Part shown: positions 50,578 through 58,998 of the stretch, one piece after another
Layout of the letters: each line of letters begins with the position of its first letter
Position numbering within the stretch: position 1 is the stretch's first letter
Source: Microbispora corallina
GTDB taxonomy: Bacteria > Actinomycetota > Actinomycetes > Streptosporangiales > Streptosporangiaceae
Direction of reading: 5' to 3'
Assembly: GCF_016863035.1 (NCBI RefSeq)
Contig: NZ_BOOC01000040.1
Span: 27,113 to 91,112 of the forward strand
Length of the DNA: 64,000 nt
Notes under the pieces: generated by a model
Databases searched by the model: none
What the model was told of the DNA's origin: nothing
The model's input: only the letters and a program-made list of their open reading frames with translations
Position numbers and translations under genes: made by a program

Positions 50578-51105
50578 ATGTCCCAGCCCGTCATGTCCGA
50601 GTTCCCCGGGCCCGCCGACCCCTCCGCCACCCCCCGAGCCGAGACCACCGAACCCCCCGCGACGCAGGACGTCCCGGAGCCGCCCGCGCGGGCGTCCGGC
50701 CGGCGCGCCCTGTTCGCCAAGGCCGTGCTGGCCGGCACGGCGGCCCTGTTCACCCGGGCGGCCTTCGCCGAGCCGGCGGAGGCGTCCGAGGAGACCCGGG
50801 AGGGCGAGGCCGCCGCGCAGGGGGCGGTGCTCGCGAAGACCTCGAGCATCCCCCTGCACGGCGGGAAGATCATCAAGGGGAGGTACGTCGTCACCCAGCC
50901 GTCCAAGGGCGTCTTCCGGTGCTTCACCGCCAAGTGCACCCACATGGGCTGCACGGTGGCCACGATCAGCGGCGGCACCATCAACTGCCCGTGCCACGGG
51001 AGCAGGTTCTCGATCTCCGACGGTCACGTCGTCAGGGGCCCGGCCACCCGCTCACTCCCCAAGAAGAAGATCAAGGTCAGGAAGGGCGTCATCCGGCTCG
51101 CCTGA
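50578..51105 (+). CDS. Rieske [2Fe-2S] protein with Tat-type signal
   Basis: The 175-aa protein has a Pro/Thr-rich N-terminus, then a Tat-like twin-Arg segment GRRALFAKAVLAGTAALFTR (about 42-61) ending in an Ala-rich cleavage region. A Rieske domain follows with CTHMGC and CPCHGSRF clusters (Cys/His ligands complete). It resembles stand-alone QcrA-like ferredoxins, exported folded. No cytochrome bc genes are adjacent. ATG 50578 after AAAGG. Its 3' end overlaps helD by 54 bp on the opposite strand. Confidence 0.9.
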   Translation: MSQPVMSEFPGPADPSATPRAETTEPPATQDVPEPPARASGRRALFAKAVLAGTAALFTRAAFAEPAEASEETREGEAAAQGAVLAKTSSIPLHGGKIIKGRYVVTQPSKGVFRCFTAKCTHMGCTVATISGGTINCPCHGSRFSISDGHVVRGPATRSLPKKKIKVRKGVIRLA

Positions 51106-53376
51106 GCCGCCCGCGAGCCGCCGGAGCATGGGCGGCAACGGACCCTCGTGGATCACGGTCAGCCGCCGGGTGGCCCGGGTGATCGCCACGTAGAGGTCCT
51201 GGCCGCCCTTGGGCGACTGCCCGAGGATCGCGGCGGGGTCGACGACCACGACCGCGTCGAACTCCAGTCCCTTCGACCCCCGGACCGTGAGCACGGCCAC
51301 CGGGGAGTCCACCGGGTCGGCCGCCTCGACGTACGGCGCCAGCAGCCCGGCCACCTCGCCGTACCGGCCGTCGGGCACGACGACCGCGAGGCGGCCCTCC
51401 CCGATCGCGCGCAGCTCCTCCTCGACCAGGCGGCGCAGGTCCGTCTCCGCGGCCGGGAGGGCGCGCGGCGGGGCCTCGCCGTCCCGGACCGACTCGGGCG
51501 GCTCCTCGCCGGGAGCCACGGCCCGCAGGACGTCGGCCGCGACCTCCATGATCTCCGCCGGCGTGCGGTAGTTGACGGTCAGGCGCTCCTCCCGCCAGCG
51601 GCCCTTCAGGTAGGGGTCGAGCGCCTCGGCCCACGACCGGGCGCCGGCCGCCGAGCCGGTCTGCGCGACGTCGCCCACGACGGTCAGCGAACGGGCCGGG
51701 ACCCGGCGCATCACGGTCCGCCACGCCATCGGCGACAGCTCCTGGGCCTCGTCCACGATCACGTGCCCGTACGCCCAGGTCCGGTCGCGGGCGGCCCGGT
51801 CGGCCGTGGTCAGGTAGGGGCCCTCGTCGCGGTTGCGGCCGGCGACGGAGGCCGCGTCCATCTGTTCGTCGAGCTCGTTCACCACGAGCACCTCCCGCGC
51901 GAACAGCTCCTCGTCGCGGCGCCGCGCCTCCGCCTCGCGCCGCCGCGCCCGCTCCGCACCGTCGTCCTCGCCGAGCAGCTCGGCCGCCTCGTCGAGCAGC
52001 GGCACGTCGCCCACCGTCCAGGGCGCACCGCGCGGGCGCAGCAGAGCCGCCCGTTCCTCCTCGGTCAGGTACGGCGAGGCGGCCGTGCGCAGCCGTTCCG
52101 CGTCCGACAGCAGCTCGGCGACCAGCCGTTCCGGGCCGATGTCGGTCCACAGCGCGTCGAGCGCGGCCCTGACGGAGGCGTGCTGCCAGAGGGAGGCGGC
52201 GGCGTACCGCAGGTCGTCGGCGTCCACCGGGCGGTCGAGCTGCGCGGCCTCGTCCCGCGCGAGGGCGACGAGCAGGTCGTCGACGAAGCGCCGCCGCGCG
52301 AGGTTGTGCGGGCGCCGCAGCGACCGGGCGCGGTCGCGGGCCCGCCGGCAGGCGGCGTGGTCCACGCGGAGCGTCATCTCCTCGACCACCACCTCCACCC
52401 CGCCGCGGATCGACGTGCGGACGGGGACGGCCACCTCCAGATCGCCGTCCGGCACGCGCTCACGGTCGCGGACGGCCTCCCCGATCACCGCGGCCATCCG
52501 CGGGTCGCCCTTCACCACGGCCGTCGCCGGCGGGTCCTCCTCCGTGGCGTGGACGCCCGGATGCAGCTCGCCCAGGGTCGACAGCACCACCTCGGTCTCG
52601 CCGAGCCCCGGCAGGACGTGGCCGATGTAGCGGAGGAACGTGGCGTTCGGCCCGACGATGAGCACGCCGCGCCGCTCCAGTGTGGCCCTGTGGGCGTAGA
52701 GCAGATAGGCGGCGCGGTGCAGGGCGGCGACCGTCTTGCCCGTCCCCGGGCCGCCCTGCACGACCAGCGCGCCGGCCAGGCCCGAGCGGATGACCCGGTC
52801 CTGCTCGACCTGGATGGTGGCCACGACCTCGCCCATGCGCCCGGTGCGGCCGCGGCGCAGGGCCGCCATGAGCGCGGCCTCGCCGACCAGGGTGCGGCGG
52901 TCGCCCTCGCTCATCCGGTCCAGGTCGAACACCTCGTCGTCGACGTCGACGACCGTGCGGTCACGCGTGTGCAGGTGGCGGCGCCGTACGAGCGTGCCGG
53001 GATCGCCGGGGGTGGCCACGTAGAAGGGCCGGGCCGCCGGAGCCCGCCAGTCGACCAGGACCGACTCGTGGTCGTCGTCGCGCAGCCCCACCCGTCCGAT
53101 GTAGAGGGTCAGGCCGGAGGAGTCGTCGATCCGCCCGAAGCACAGCCCCCGCTCGACGGCCGACAGCTGGGCCACCCGGCGCGCGTACTCGCCGGCCGAG
53201 ACCTCCCGCTCGACGAGCGCCTGCCGGGTGCCGGCGGCGCCGCGGCCGAACACCTCGCTCAGCGCGCGCCGAGCCTTGTCACGGGCGATGTCGAGCCGTT
53301 CGTACAGCATGGATACGTAGGACCGCTCCTCCCGCAGCGCCTCGGCGCGGGCCGTGCCGGATTGACGCGATGCCAT
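51052..53376 (-). CDS. helD: HelD-type RNA polymerase-recycling helicase (UvrD-like)
   Basis: The 774-aa SF1 protein has an N-terminal coiled coil (REERSYVSMLYERLDIARDK), Walker A QGGPGTGKTVAAL, motif II VDEAQELSPM, and late helicase motifs VNYRTPAEIMEVA, TVRGSKGLEFDAVVVV and YVAITRATRRLTV. Actinobacterial HelD/HelR pulls stalled RNA polymerase off DNA, and some members protect it from rifamycins. ATG 53376 with AGGAG 12 bp upstream. The leader contains a large inverted repeat. Confidence 0.88.
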   Translation of the reverse strand: MASRQSGTARAEALREERSYVSMLYERLDIARDKARRALSEVFGRGAAGTRQALVEREVSAGEYARRVAQLSAVERGLCFGRIDDSSGLTLYIGRVGLRDDDHESVLVDWRAPAARPFYVATPGDPGTLVRRRHLHTRDRTVVDVDDEVFDLDRMSEGDRRTLVGEAALMAALRRGRTGRMGEVVATIQVEQDRVIRSGLAGALVVQGGPGTGKTVAALHRAAYLLYAHRATLERRGVLIVGPNATFLRYIGHVLPGLGETEVVLSTLGELHPGVHATEEDPPATAVVKGDPRMAAVIGEAVRDRERVPDGDLEVAVPVRTSIRGGVEVVVEEMTLRVDHAACRRARDRARSLRRPHNLARRRFVDDLLVALARDEAAQLDRPVDADDLRYAAASLWQHASVRAALDALWTDIGPERLVAELLSDAERLRTAASPYLTEEERAALLRPRGAPWTVGDVPLLDEAAELLGEDDGAERARRREAEARRRDEELFAREVLVVNELDEQMDAASVAGRNRDEGPYLTTADRAARDRTWAYGHVIVDEAQELSPMAWRTVMRRVPARSLTVVGDVAQTGSAAGARSWAEALDPYLKGRWREERLTVNYRTPAEIMEVAADVLRAVAPGEEPPESVRDGEAPPRALPAAETDLRRLVEEELRAIGEGRLAVVVPDGRYGEVAGLLAPYVEAADPVDSPVAVLTVRGSKGLEFDAVVVVDPAAILGQSPKGGQDLYVAITRATRRLTVIHEGPLPPMLRRLAGGSGEPDDALPDLDLLLGE

Positions 53377-53391
53377 GGGTTTGGTAAACTC

Positions 53392-53446
53392 CTAGTAGAG
53401 AGGTTTCTGTCTTTGCTGTGCGAGTGCAAAGGACCTCTCATCCTAG
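53392..53446 (-). promoter_or_regulatory. Structured leader/operator of helD
   Basis: Nested complementary arms lie just upstream of helD: CTAG (53392-53395 / 53443-53446), GAGAGGT/ACCTCTC (53398-53404 / 53433-53439) and CTTTGC/GCAAAG (53411-53416 / 53426-53431). The gene-proximal CTAG is part of the SD (CTAGGAG on the minus strand). TAGGAT (53440-53445, minus) could be the -10 box. Either a DNA operator or an SD-masking RNA hairpin. Confidence 0.55.
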
Positions 53447-53593
53447 AGCATCGGGCCGTCTGTCACCATGCTCGTCCTCTTCCTCCGTGTGACCCTTCCG
53501 CGCATGCTGCCTCTGTCGCCTGTGGGAACCGGGTGACGAGTGGGAGTGATGTCACATCGCGCCGGGGTAGTGCCACGACATGCGGGAACCCGC

Positions 53594-53617
53594 TGTGACC
53601 GGGTCAAGCCGGTCACA
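53594..53617. promoter_or_regulatory. TGTGACCGG-N6-CCGGTCACA inverted repeat
   Basis: Perfect 9-bp arms around GTCAAG lie 84 bp before the 35-codon gene, in the 325-bp gap after helD. A second small palindrome, GATGTCACATC, lies about 45 bp to the left. Both share TGTCACA/TGTGAC half-site sequence. Probably a regulator-binding region for the small gene. Confidence 0.5.
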
Positions 53618-53701
53618 TCATTCAGTTCCATATCGGAATTCGCGTACGCGACCGGTGAACCGCTGAATGCCGCGGGACGTCTTGCAATCAAGGAGGCCCG
53701 G

Positions 53702-53809
53702 ATGGACGTCCTGGACAGCCTCGTGGACGAGGAGCTCCGGCTTGAGCTCCTTCTCGTCGAGGCGCTGCATGAAGAAGCGGAACGGCTGGCCGCCCCAGCC
53801 ACCCGCTGA
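53702..53809 (+). CDS. 35-aa acidic helical small protein
   Basis: ATG 53702 is preceded at ideal spacing by a perfect SD AAGGAGG (53690-53696). The product is a single amphipathic, Leu/Glu-rich helix (MDVLDSLVDEELRLELLLVE and on) with no Cys or Gly, ending APATR. The frame is open further upstream (to 53540), but only the short form has a ribosome site. A terminator hairpin follows 8 bp later. Not recognised; it could be a protein-binding micropeptide. Confidence 0.5.
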   Translation: MDVLDSLVDEELRLELLLVEALHEEAERLAAPATR

Positions 53810-53816
53810 GCTCGCG

Positions 53817-53852
53817 AGCCCGCCGCTCCGGCCCAGGTCGGGGCGGCGGGCT
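53817..53852 (+). terminator. Terminator of the small gene
   Basis: AGCCCGCCGCTCC (53817-53829) pairs with GGGGCGGCGGGCT (53840-53852) with one T-G wobble around a 10-nt loop. Its position right after the 35-codon frame supports that gene being real. Confidence 0.65.
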
Positions 53853-53945
53853 GTCGGAGAGCCGGAGACCGCCGTCGAGCGCCCACACGCAGGGACGACG
53901 GGCAGTCGGGCGCCTACATCCAGGAGCCGGCCGCCGTCGAGCCGC

Positions 53946-55121
53946 CTAGATCCAGGGGCGGAAGACGGCCCGCACGCAGCCGTCCTTCTTGCGCTTGAAC
54001 ATGTCGTAGCCCCGGGGCCCGTCGTCGAGCGTCATCGTGTGGGTCGCCAGGTGGGACGTCTTGAGCTCGCCCCGCGCGATCAGGTCGAGCAGGTGCGGGA
54101 TGTACCGCTGCCCGTGCTGCTGGGCCCCGCGCAGGGTGAGGCCCTTGTTCATGAGCGCGCCGAGCGGGAACTTGTCCACGAAGCCGGCGAAGACGCCCAG
54201 CACGAAGACCGAGCCCCCCTTGCGACAGGCGTGGATCGCCTCGCGGACCGCGATCGGCCGGTCCTGCTCCAGACGGAGCCGCTGCTTGATCCCGTCGTAG
54301 ATCCGCTGTGGGCCGGTGCCTTCCGCCTCCAGGCCCACGGCCTCGATGCACACGTCCGGACCCCGTCCGCCGGTCCGCTCCCGCAGTTCGGCGTTCACGT
54401 CCGTGCTCGTGTAGTCGACGACCTCGCAGCCGACGTGGCGTGCCGTCATGGCCAGCCGTTCGGGGTAGCGGTCGATCGCGATCACCCGCTCGGCCCCGAG
54501 GAGCATCGCGGCGCGGGCGGCCATCTGGCCGACGCCGCCGCAGCCCCACACGGCCACCACGTCGCCCGGGCGGACGCCGCCGAGGTCGGCCCCCATCCAG
54601 CCCGTGGGCGCCGCGTCGGAGGCGAACAGCGCGTCCATGTCGTCCACGCCGTCCGGGACCGTGAACGCGTTGTAGTCGGCGAACGGCACCCGGATGTACT
54701 CGGCGTGGCTGCCCCGGAAGCCGCCCATGGCGTGGGAGTAGCCGAAGATCCCCGCGGTGGAGCCGCCCCACATCAGCTCGGTCAGGCCCGGCTTGGGGTT
54801 GCTGTTCTCGCACAGCGACCACATGCCGTCCACACAGGGCCGGCACCGGCCGCAACCGATGATCGAGCAGACCACCACGCGGTCGCCCGGCCGGTGGCGG
54901 GAGACCTCGGGGCCCACCTCGACGATCTCGCCGAGGAACTCGTGGCCGATGACGTCGCCGGCGCGCATGGCCGGGATGTAGCCGCCCAGAAGGTGGAGGT
55001 CGGACCCGCAGGTCGTGCTCGCCGTGACCTTCACGATCGCGTCCTGGTCGTTGAGGATCTCCGGGTCGGGCACCTGCTCGACCGACAGCTCGTTGACGCC
55101 CTGCCAGCACACTGCCTTCAC
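53946..55121 (-). CDS. Zinc-dependent alcohol dehydrogenase (formaldehyde-dehydrogenase-like MDR)
   Basis: The 391-aa protein has catalytic Zn ligands in TTCGSDLHLLGG and GHEFLGEIVEVG, structural Zn Cys in CGRCRPCVDGMWSLCEN, and the NAD fold VWGCGGVGQMAARAAMLLGA. The long insertion and AAPTGWMGADLGGVRPGD segment are typical of glutathione-independent formaldehyde-dehydrogenase-like MDRs. The substrate is uncertain. GTG 55121 overlaps the stop of the upstream gene (GTGA), so the two are coupled. Confidence 0.9.
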   Translation of the reverse strand: MKAVCWQGVNELSVEQVPDPEILNDQDAIVKVTASTTCGSDLHLLGGYIPAMRAGDVIGHEFLGEIVEVGPEVSRHRPGDRVVVCSIIGCGRCRPCVDGMWSLCENSNPKPGLTELMWGGSTAGIFGYSHAMGGFRGSHAEYIRVPFADYNAFTVPDGVDDMDALFASDAAPTGWMGADLGGVRPGDVVAVWGCGGVGQMAARAAMLLGAERVIAIDRYPERLAMTARHVGCEVVDYTSTDVNAELRERTGGRGPDVCIEAVGLEAEGTGPQRIYDGIKQRLRLEQDRPIAVREAIHACRKGGSVFVLGVFAGFVDKFPLGALMNKGLTLRGAQQHGQRYIPHLLDLIARGELKTSHLATHTMTLDDGPRGYDMFKRKKDGCVRAVFRPWI

Positions 55122-55588
55122 AGTCGCCCCTCTCCCGGCGCCCGCCGGAGCGCCGCGTCCAGAACCTTGCCCGGCAGCGTCGGCCGGGTCGTGCCGATCG
55201 GGGCGTCCGGCCGCAGCACCTCGCCCGTCTCGGCGACGCACTTGGCCTCCCGCAGGGCCACGCGCACCGCCTGGCGGGGGTCGTCGCCCCGGATGCGGGA
55301 GAGGACGGCGGTGGCGCCCGTCGGGACGTGCTCCCGGGGGCGGGCGTACAGCTCGGTGCCCCGGCCGCCCGGGGCCCGGTTCACGCGCACCTCGGCGTCC
55401 AGCTCGGCCAGCGGTTCCGGGACGCGGCCGCCCGGCATGATCTCGTCCTGCGAGCGGTTGACGGTGACGCCCAGCCAGCGCGTCGCCTCGTCCTCGAACG
55501 CGGCCGGCACTCGGCGGGAGGCGAGCCATCGGGCCACCGCGACGCCGCCGGCGGCGACCCCGAGTGCGCCGATAATTGCACGTTTCAT
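55118..55588 (-). CDS. Small membrane-anchored protein, possibly SRPBCC-like
   Basis: The 156-aa protein has an N-terminal hydrophobic helix (AIIGALGVAAGGVAVARWL), then WLGVTVNRSQDEIMPGG, AELDAEVRVNRAPGGRGTEL and a helix with RQAVRVALREAKCVAETGEV. The strand pattern resembles part of an SRPBCC/cyclase fold, but it is short. It is translationally coupled to the alcohol dehydrogenase, suggesting a helper role. Function unknown. Confidence 0.6.
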   Translation of the reverse strand: MKRAIIGALGVAAGGVAVARWLASRRVPAAFEDEATRWLGVTVNRSQDEIMPGGRVPEPLAELDAEVRVNRAPGGRGTELYARPREHVPTGATAVLSRIRGDDPRQAVRVALREAKCVAETGEVLRPDAPIGTTRPTLPGKVLDAALRRAPGEGRL

Positions 55589-55734
55589 GATTTAGCCCCC
55601 TAATCCGGACAGCTTTCTGGGTGCTACCCGAGGAGGCGGTGGGCATCCCGCCGGTTCTAGGTGTTTGCGGCCTGCTGACCGTACGCCGAGACAGGGGGCC
55701 GTTCGAGCGACGGGCGGGACGGACGGGACGGTCG

Positions 55735-56109
55735 TCAGTCGTGCGCGGGGGTGGCCGCGAGGGCCTCCTCCACCGTGGGATAGACGGGGACGTGGAACGC
55801 GAGGCCGGTTATCCACAGGACGCGCGCCGCGCCCTGCTCGACGGCGACGAGCGAGAGCCATCCACCCTCGTCGACGGCGCGCTTCCAGCAGCCGATGAGC
55901 AGCCCGGTCGCCCGCGAGTCGAGGAAGTCGAGCTCCAGGAGGTTCACGACCAGGTGCGGCCCGAACTGGGCGAACGCCTTGTCGAAGAACTCCGTGGCGC
56001 TGTCGTGGGTGGTGTAGTCGAGCGTGCCGCGAACCGTCAGCACTCCGACGGATCCGCTGGTCTCGACGACGTACCGGGTCGTGGGAGCCGAGATGTGAAG
56101 ATCGGACAT
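55735..56109 (-). CDS. STAS-domain anti-sigma antagonist
   Basis: The 124-aa STAS domain has VLTVRGTLDYTTHDSATEFF and the phosphoacceptor loop LDFLDSRATGLLIGCW with the conserved Ser. ATG 56109 overlaps the upstream SpoIIE stop by one base (TGATG), so the phosphatase and antagonist are made together; the phosphatase probably dephosphorylates this Ser. The kinase partner is not adjacent. Confidence 0.9.
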   Translation of the reverse strand: MSDLHISAPTTRYVVETSGSVGVLTVRGTLDYTTHDSATEFFDKAFAQFGPHLVVNLLELDFLDSRATGLLIGCWKRAVDEGGWLSLVAVEQGAARVLWITGLAFHVPVYPTVEEALAATPAHD

Positions 56110-57722
56110 CAAGACCCTTCCAGATTATGCGGCGTGATGCGGGCGACGAGGATGCACGTGTCGTCGCTGGTGTTGCTGGGCACCAGTGCGTCCATGACGG
56201 CGGCCAGCCGCTCCGCCGGCCTGGTCCCCCGTACGGCGGTCTCGATGGCGGCGCACAGGGCGTCGAGTCCCTCGAACAGGTCGCGCCCCGGCCGCTCGAT
56301 GAGGCCGTCGGTGAACATCAGGAGGAGGTCCTCCGGCTCCAGACGCAGGTTCGCGGCGGTGTAGCTCACGTCCTCGAAGACGCCAAGCAGCACACCGGGG
56401 TGGAGCAGGCGCTGGACCTGGTCGCCGCGGATCAGCAGCACCGGCGGGTGACCGGCGTGCGTCCACGTCAGGATCCGGTCCTTCGGCGAATATCGGGCCA
56501 CCACGGCCGTCGCCAGCACGTCCGGCCGCATGCGGCGCAGCAGCCGGTTGAGCGCGACGAGGATCTGGGCGGGCTCGTGCTCGGCGAAGGCGAGCCCGGT
56601 GATCGCGTGGCGCAGCTTCGCCATCGCGGACGCGGCGGCGAGCCCGTGCCCGGCGACGTCGCCCACCGCCAGCAGCACCTGGTTGTGGTCCAGGTGGATC
56701 GCCTGGTACCAGTCGCCGCCCAGCGGGGCCGTCTCGGCCGGGAAGTAGCGGACCGCGATCTCCAGGCCGGGGATGGCGAAGGGGTCGTCCGGAGGCGGCA
56801 AGATGATGTTCTGGAGGCGGGCCGTCAGCTGCGACTCCTCCTCCAGGCGCTGGTTGATCTCGGCCAGTTCCTCCGCGGCGCGGTGCCAGTCGCTGATGTC
56901 CTGGATGACGCCGTGCACCTCGACCGGCTGGCCGGCGGCGTCCCGGCTGACCTCGAGCACGGCCCGCACGTGGCGCTGCTCGCCGTGAACCCGGATGCGC
57001 AGGTCGAACTCCTGCGGACCCTCCGCGGTGGCGAGCCTGTTCAGGGCGTCCCGGAGGAGGGGGACGTCCTCGGGGTGGGTGATGGCCGGGTAGTCCTGCA
57101 GGTCGAGGGGCCCTTCGGCGTGGTCGCGCCCGTGGATCGCGTACAGCTGCGGCGACCACTCGATCTCGCCGTTGAGCAGGCTCCACCGGCCCCAGCCGAG
57201 GTTGCCCAGGCTCTCGGTGTGATTGATGCGCGTGGTGAGCCGCTCCTCCTCGTCGAGCCGGACCCACGCGCTGACGATCCCGCCGGAGACGGGGGTCACC
57301 TGGACGCTCCACACCGTCCGGTGGGGGACGCCGTCACCCATCTCGACGTGGGAGTAGCGGTCGACCTCCTCGGCCTCCCCGGTCTCGATCACGCGGAGGT
57401 AGCCCTCCCACAGCGGCGAGCCGGCGATCGTCGGGTAGGCCTCGACGGCCCGCAGGCCGATCAGCTCCTTGCCGACCCGGCCGTGCACGTCGGTCGCCCG
57501 TGGGCTCGCGGCGCACACCTCGAAGTCGACGACGGCTCCGGTCTCGTCGCGGATCGGCACCGACCAGACGGCCTGGATCGGCATCGCGTCCAGCATGGCC
57601 TGCACGGTGGCCGTCGTCATCTCCTTCCCGGCGCCGATCGCCTCTGTTCCGGCAACGTCGGCAGAGCGGTCCGAAGGCGGGGTCACGGGCGTCAGACGCA
57701 GAGTGCCGTCACCTCCGCCCAT
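56109..57722 (-). CDS. PAS-containing SpoIIE/PP2C phosphatase
   Basis: The 537-aa protein has an N-terminal PAS-like sensor (AMPIQAVWSVPIRDETGAVV), a second PAS/PAC (DFEVCAASPR upstream, then VHGVIQDISDWHRAAEELAE), a coiled linker, and a C-terminal SpoIIE phosphatase: LPPPDDPFAIPGLEIAVRYF, GGDWYQAI, VLLAVGDVAGHGLAAASAMA, LTWTHAGHPPVLL, LLMFTDGLIERPG. It is the activating phosphatase of a partner-switching pathway; the PAS domains presumably sense a ligand or redox state. Confidence 0.92.
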   Translation of the reverse strand: MGGGDGTLRLTPVTPPSDRSADVAGTEAIGAGKEMTTATVQAMLDAMPIQAVWSVPIRDETGAVVDFEVCAASPRATDVHGRVGKELIGLRAVEAYPTIAGSPLWEGYLRVIETGEAEEVDRYSHVEMGDGVPHRTVWSVQVTPVSGGIVSAWVRLDEEERLTTRINHTESLGNLGWGRWSLLNGEIEWSPQLYAIHGRDHAEGPLDLQDYPAITHPEDVPLLRDALNRLATAEGPQEFDLRIRVHGEQRHVRAVLEVSRDAAGQPVEVHGVIQDISDWHRAAEELAEINQRLEEESQLTARLQNIILPPPDDPFAIPGLEIAVRYFPAETAPLGGDWYQAIHLDHNQVLLAVGDVAGHGLAAASAMAKLRHAITGLAFAEHEPAQILVALNRLLRRMRPDVLATAVVARYSPKDRILTWTHAGHPPVLLIRGDQVQRLLHPGVLLGVFEDVSYTAANLRLEPEDLLLMFTDGLIERPGRDLFEGLDALCAAIETAVRGTRPAERLAAVMDALVPSNTSDDTCILVARITPHNLEGS

Positions 57723-58083
57723 GAACGCCAGCCACCTTCCTGTACGCGACCTCGTGACCCCGCAAGAGCGGCGGTACCGGGGAGATCGCCCTTGCCTTGC
57801 CGATGAGGGTACCTTCGCCGTTCACAATAGGTGCCCGACGAGCGTACGCCCACGTGCGGCTCTGCCCCACAGCGCGCCCGATATGAAGTGATACGAGAAA
57901 AATGTTCCCGAGGCGCCACAAGGGACGGTACAGAGGTGCCCAAAACAGGAGGATCGGCACTCGCCTAAGGAAGGGCGATCATGCCCGCCGTCCGGACGGG
58001 TGACCGTGCCCTCCTGAGCGTCCTCCCGATTCTGTCGGTGCCGGAGCGTACATTCGGCTCGTCTGCCGATAGGAGGAGCCCAC
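57723..58083. other. 361-bp intergenic region between divergent genes
   Basis: Holds the presumed promoters of the leftward SpoIIE gene and the rightward DHFR-like gene. It includes an AT-richer stretch (57880-57910) but no convincing hexamer pair, inverted repeat or small frame with a good ribosome site. I see nothing else in it. Confidence 0.5.
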
Positions 58084-58668
58084 ATGGCGAAGGTCGTCGT
58101 GCACGTCACCATGTCGCTCGACGGCTTCATGGCCGGCCCCCGGGCGAGCGTGGAGTCGCCCATGGGCGAGGGCGGTCTGCGCCTGCACGAGTGGGTGTTC
58201 AACGCCTCCGACGGGGGGCCGGACGGCGAGGTGATGCGGGAGCTGTCCGCCGCCACGCGCGCCGTCGTGCTGGGCAGGCGCACGTTCGACGTGGGCGTCG
58301 GGGTGTGGGAGGACACCCCGTTCCCGGCGCCCTCGTTCGTGGTCACCCACGAACGCCGCCCGCCCATGCCCATGAAGAGCGCGACGTTCACCTTCGTGGA
58401 CGACGGCCTCGCCAGCGCCGTGCGGCAGGCGAGGGCCGTCGCGGGCGAGGGGAACGTCGTGGTCATGGGCGCCGACGTCACCCAGCAGGCCTTGCGCGCC
58501 GGTCTCGTCGACGAGATCGACCTGCAGCTCGCGCCGGTGCTGCTGGGTGACGGGCTGCGGCTGTTCGATCACCTCGGCCGCTGCCGGGTCGAGCTCCAGC
58601 GAATCCGGGTGATCGAGTCGCCCTACGTGACCCACCTGCGCTACCGGGTCATGACGCCGTCGTCGTAA
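58084..58668 (+). CDS. Dihydrofolate reductase-like (RibD C-terminal) reductase
   Basis: The 194-aa protein begins VVVHVTMSLDGFMAGP, continues with VVLGRRTFDVGVGVWEDTPF, VVMGADVTQQALRAGLVDEI and ends LQLAPVLLGDGLRLFDHL. This is the RibD_C/DHFR-like NADPH fold found in many actinobacterial stand-alone reductases, distinct from FolA. Physiological substrate unknown. ATG 58084 follows TAGGAGGAG. Confidence 0.9.
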   Translation: MAKVVVHVTMSLDGFMAGPRASVESPMGEGGLRLHEWVFNASDGGPDGEVMRELSAATRAVVLGRRTFDVGVGVWEDTPFPAPSFVVTHERRPPMPMKSATFTFVDDGLASAVRQARAVAGEGNVVVMGADVTQQALRAGLVDEIDLQLAPVLLGDGLRLFDHLGRCRVELQRIRVIESPYVTHLRYRVMTPSS

Positions 58669-58998
58669 CGCCGGACGCCCGGCTCGCCCGAGTCGCACGC
58701 CTCAGCCCGCCCGAGCCGCCCGGCGTGTCCTACCCGCCCAAGCCGCCCGGCCAGGCGCGGCTCGCCGGGCTCGCCTGAGACACCGGGCGGGCGGGGCGGC
58801 GCGCCATGCCGTACGGGACGTTAATCGAGTGACACGGACGCCGCCCGCCCGGCATGATGGGCCGTCCTCGCCCCGGCCGGCAGCCCGAAGGGCGTCCCGC
58901 GGCCCCGCCCCGCGAGCGGACGCGGCCGGCATCGGAGAACGGTGGCCACCGCGAGGCGACGGCCGCGGGGACGAAGACCTGAGGGGCGGGACACGGCG
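58669..58998. other. 330-bp intergenic region, C-rich imperfect repeats
   Basis: Between the DHFR-like gene and the frameshifted MFS gene. The first 120 bp are built from imperfect CGCCCGAGCCGC units on a C-rich strand, possibly a termination region. The remainder presumably holds the MFS promoter. No gene seen. Confidence 0.4.

Noticed and set aside
48639..50984. Leftward open frame of 781 codons
   Set aside because: Antisense to three rightward genes with ribosome sites or domains; no recognisable fold.
53376..53470. Rifamycin-associated element before helD
   Set aside because: Looked for the streptomycete-type GGGGCTTGC...GCAAGGCCC element; the arms present (CTTTGC/GCAAAG, GAGAGGT/ACCTCTC) do not match.
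53594..53617. Crp-type TGTGA...TCACA site
   Set aside because: The half-sites are 14 bp apart instead of 6, so it is treated as an unassigned inverted repeat.
57709..57960. Leftward 83-codon frame upstream of the SpoIIE gene
   Set aside because: No ribosome site, no domain, and it overlaps the start of the SpoIIE gene in another frame.
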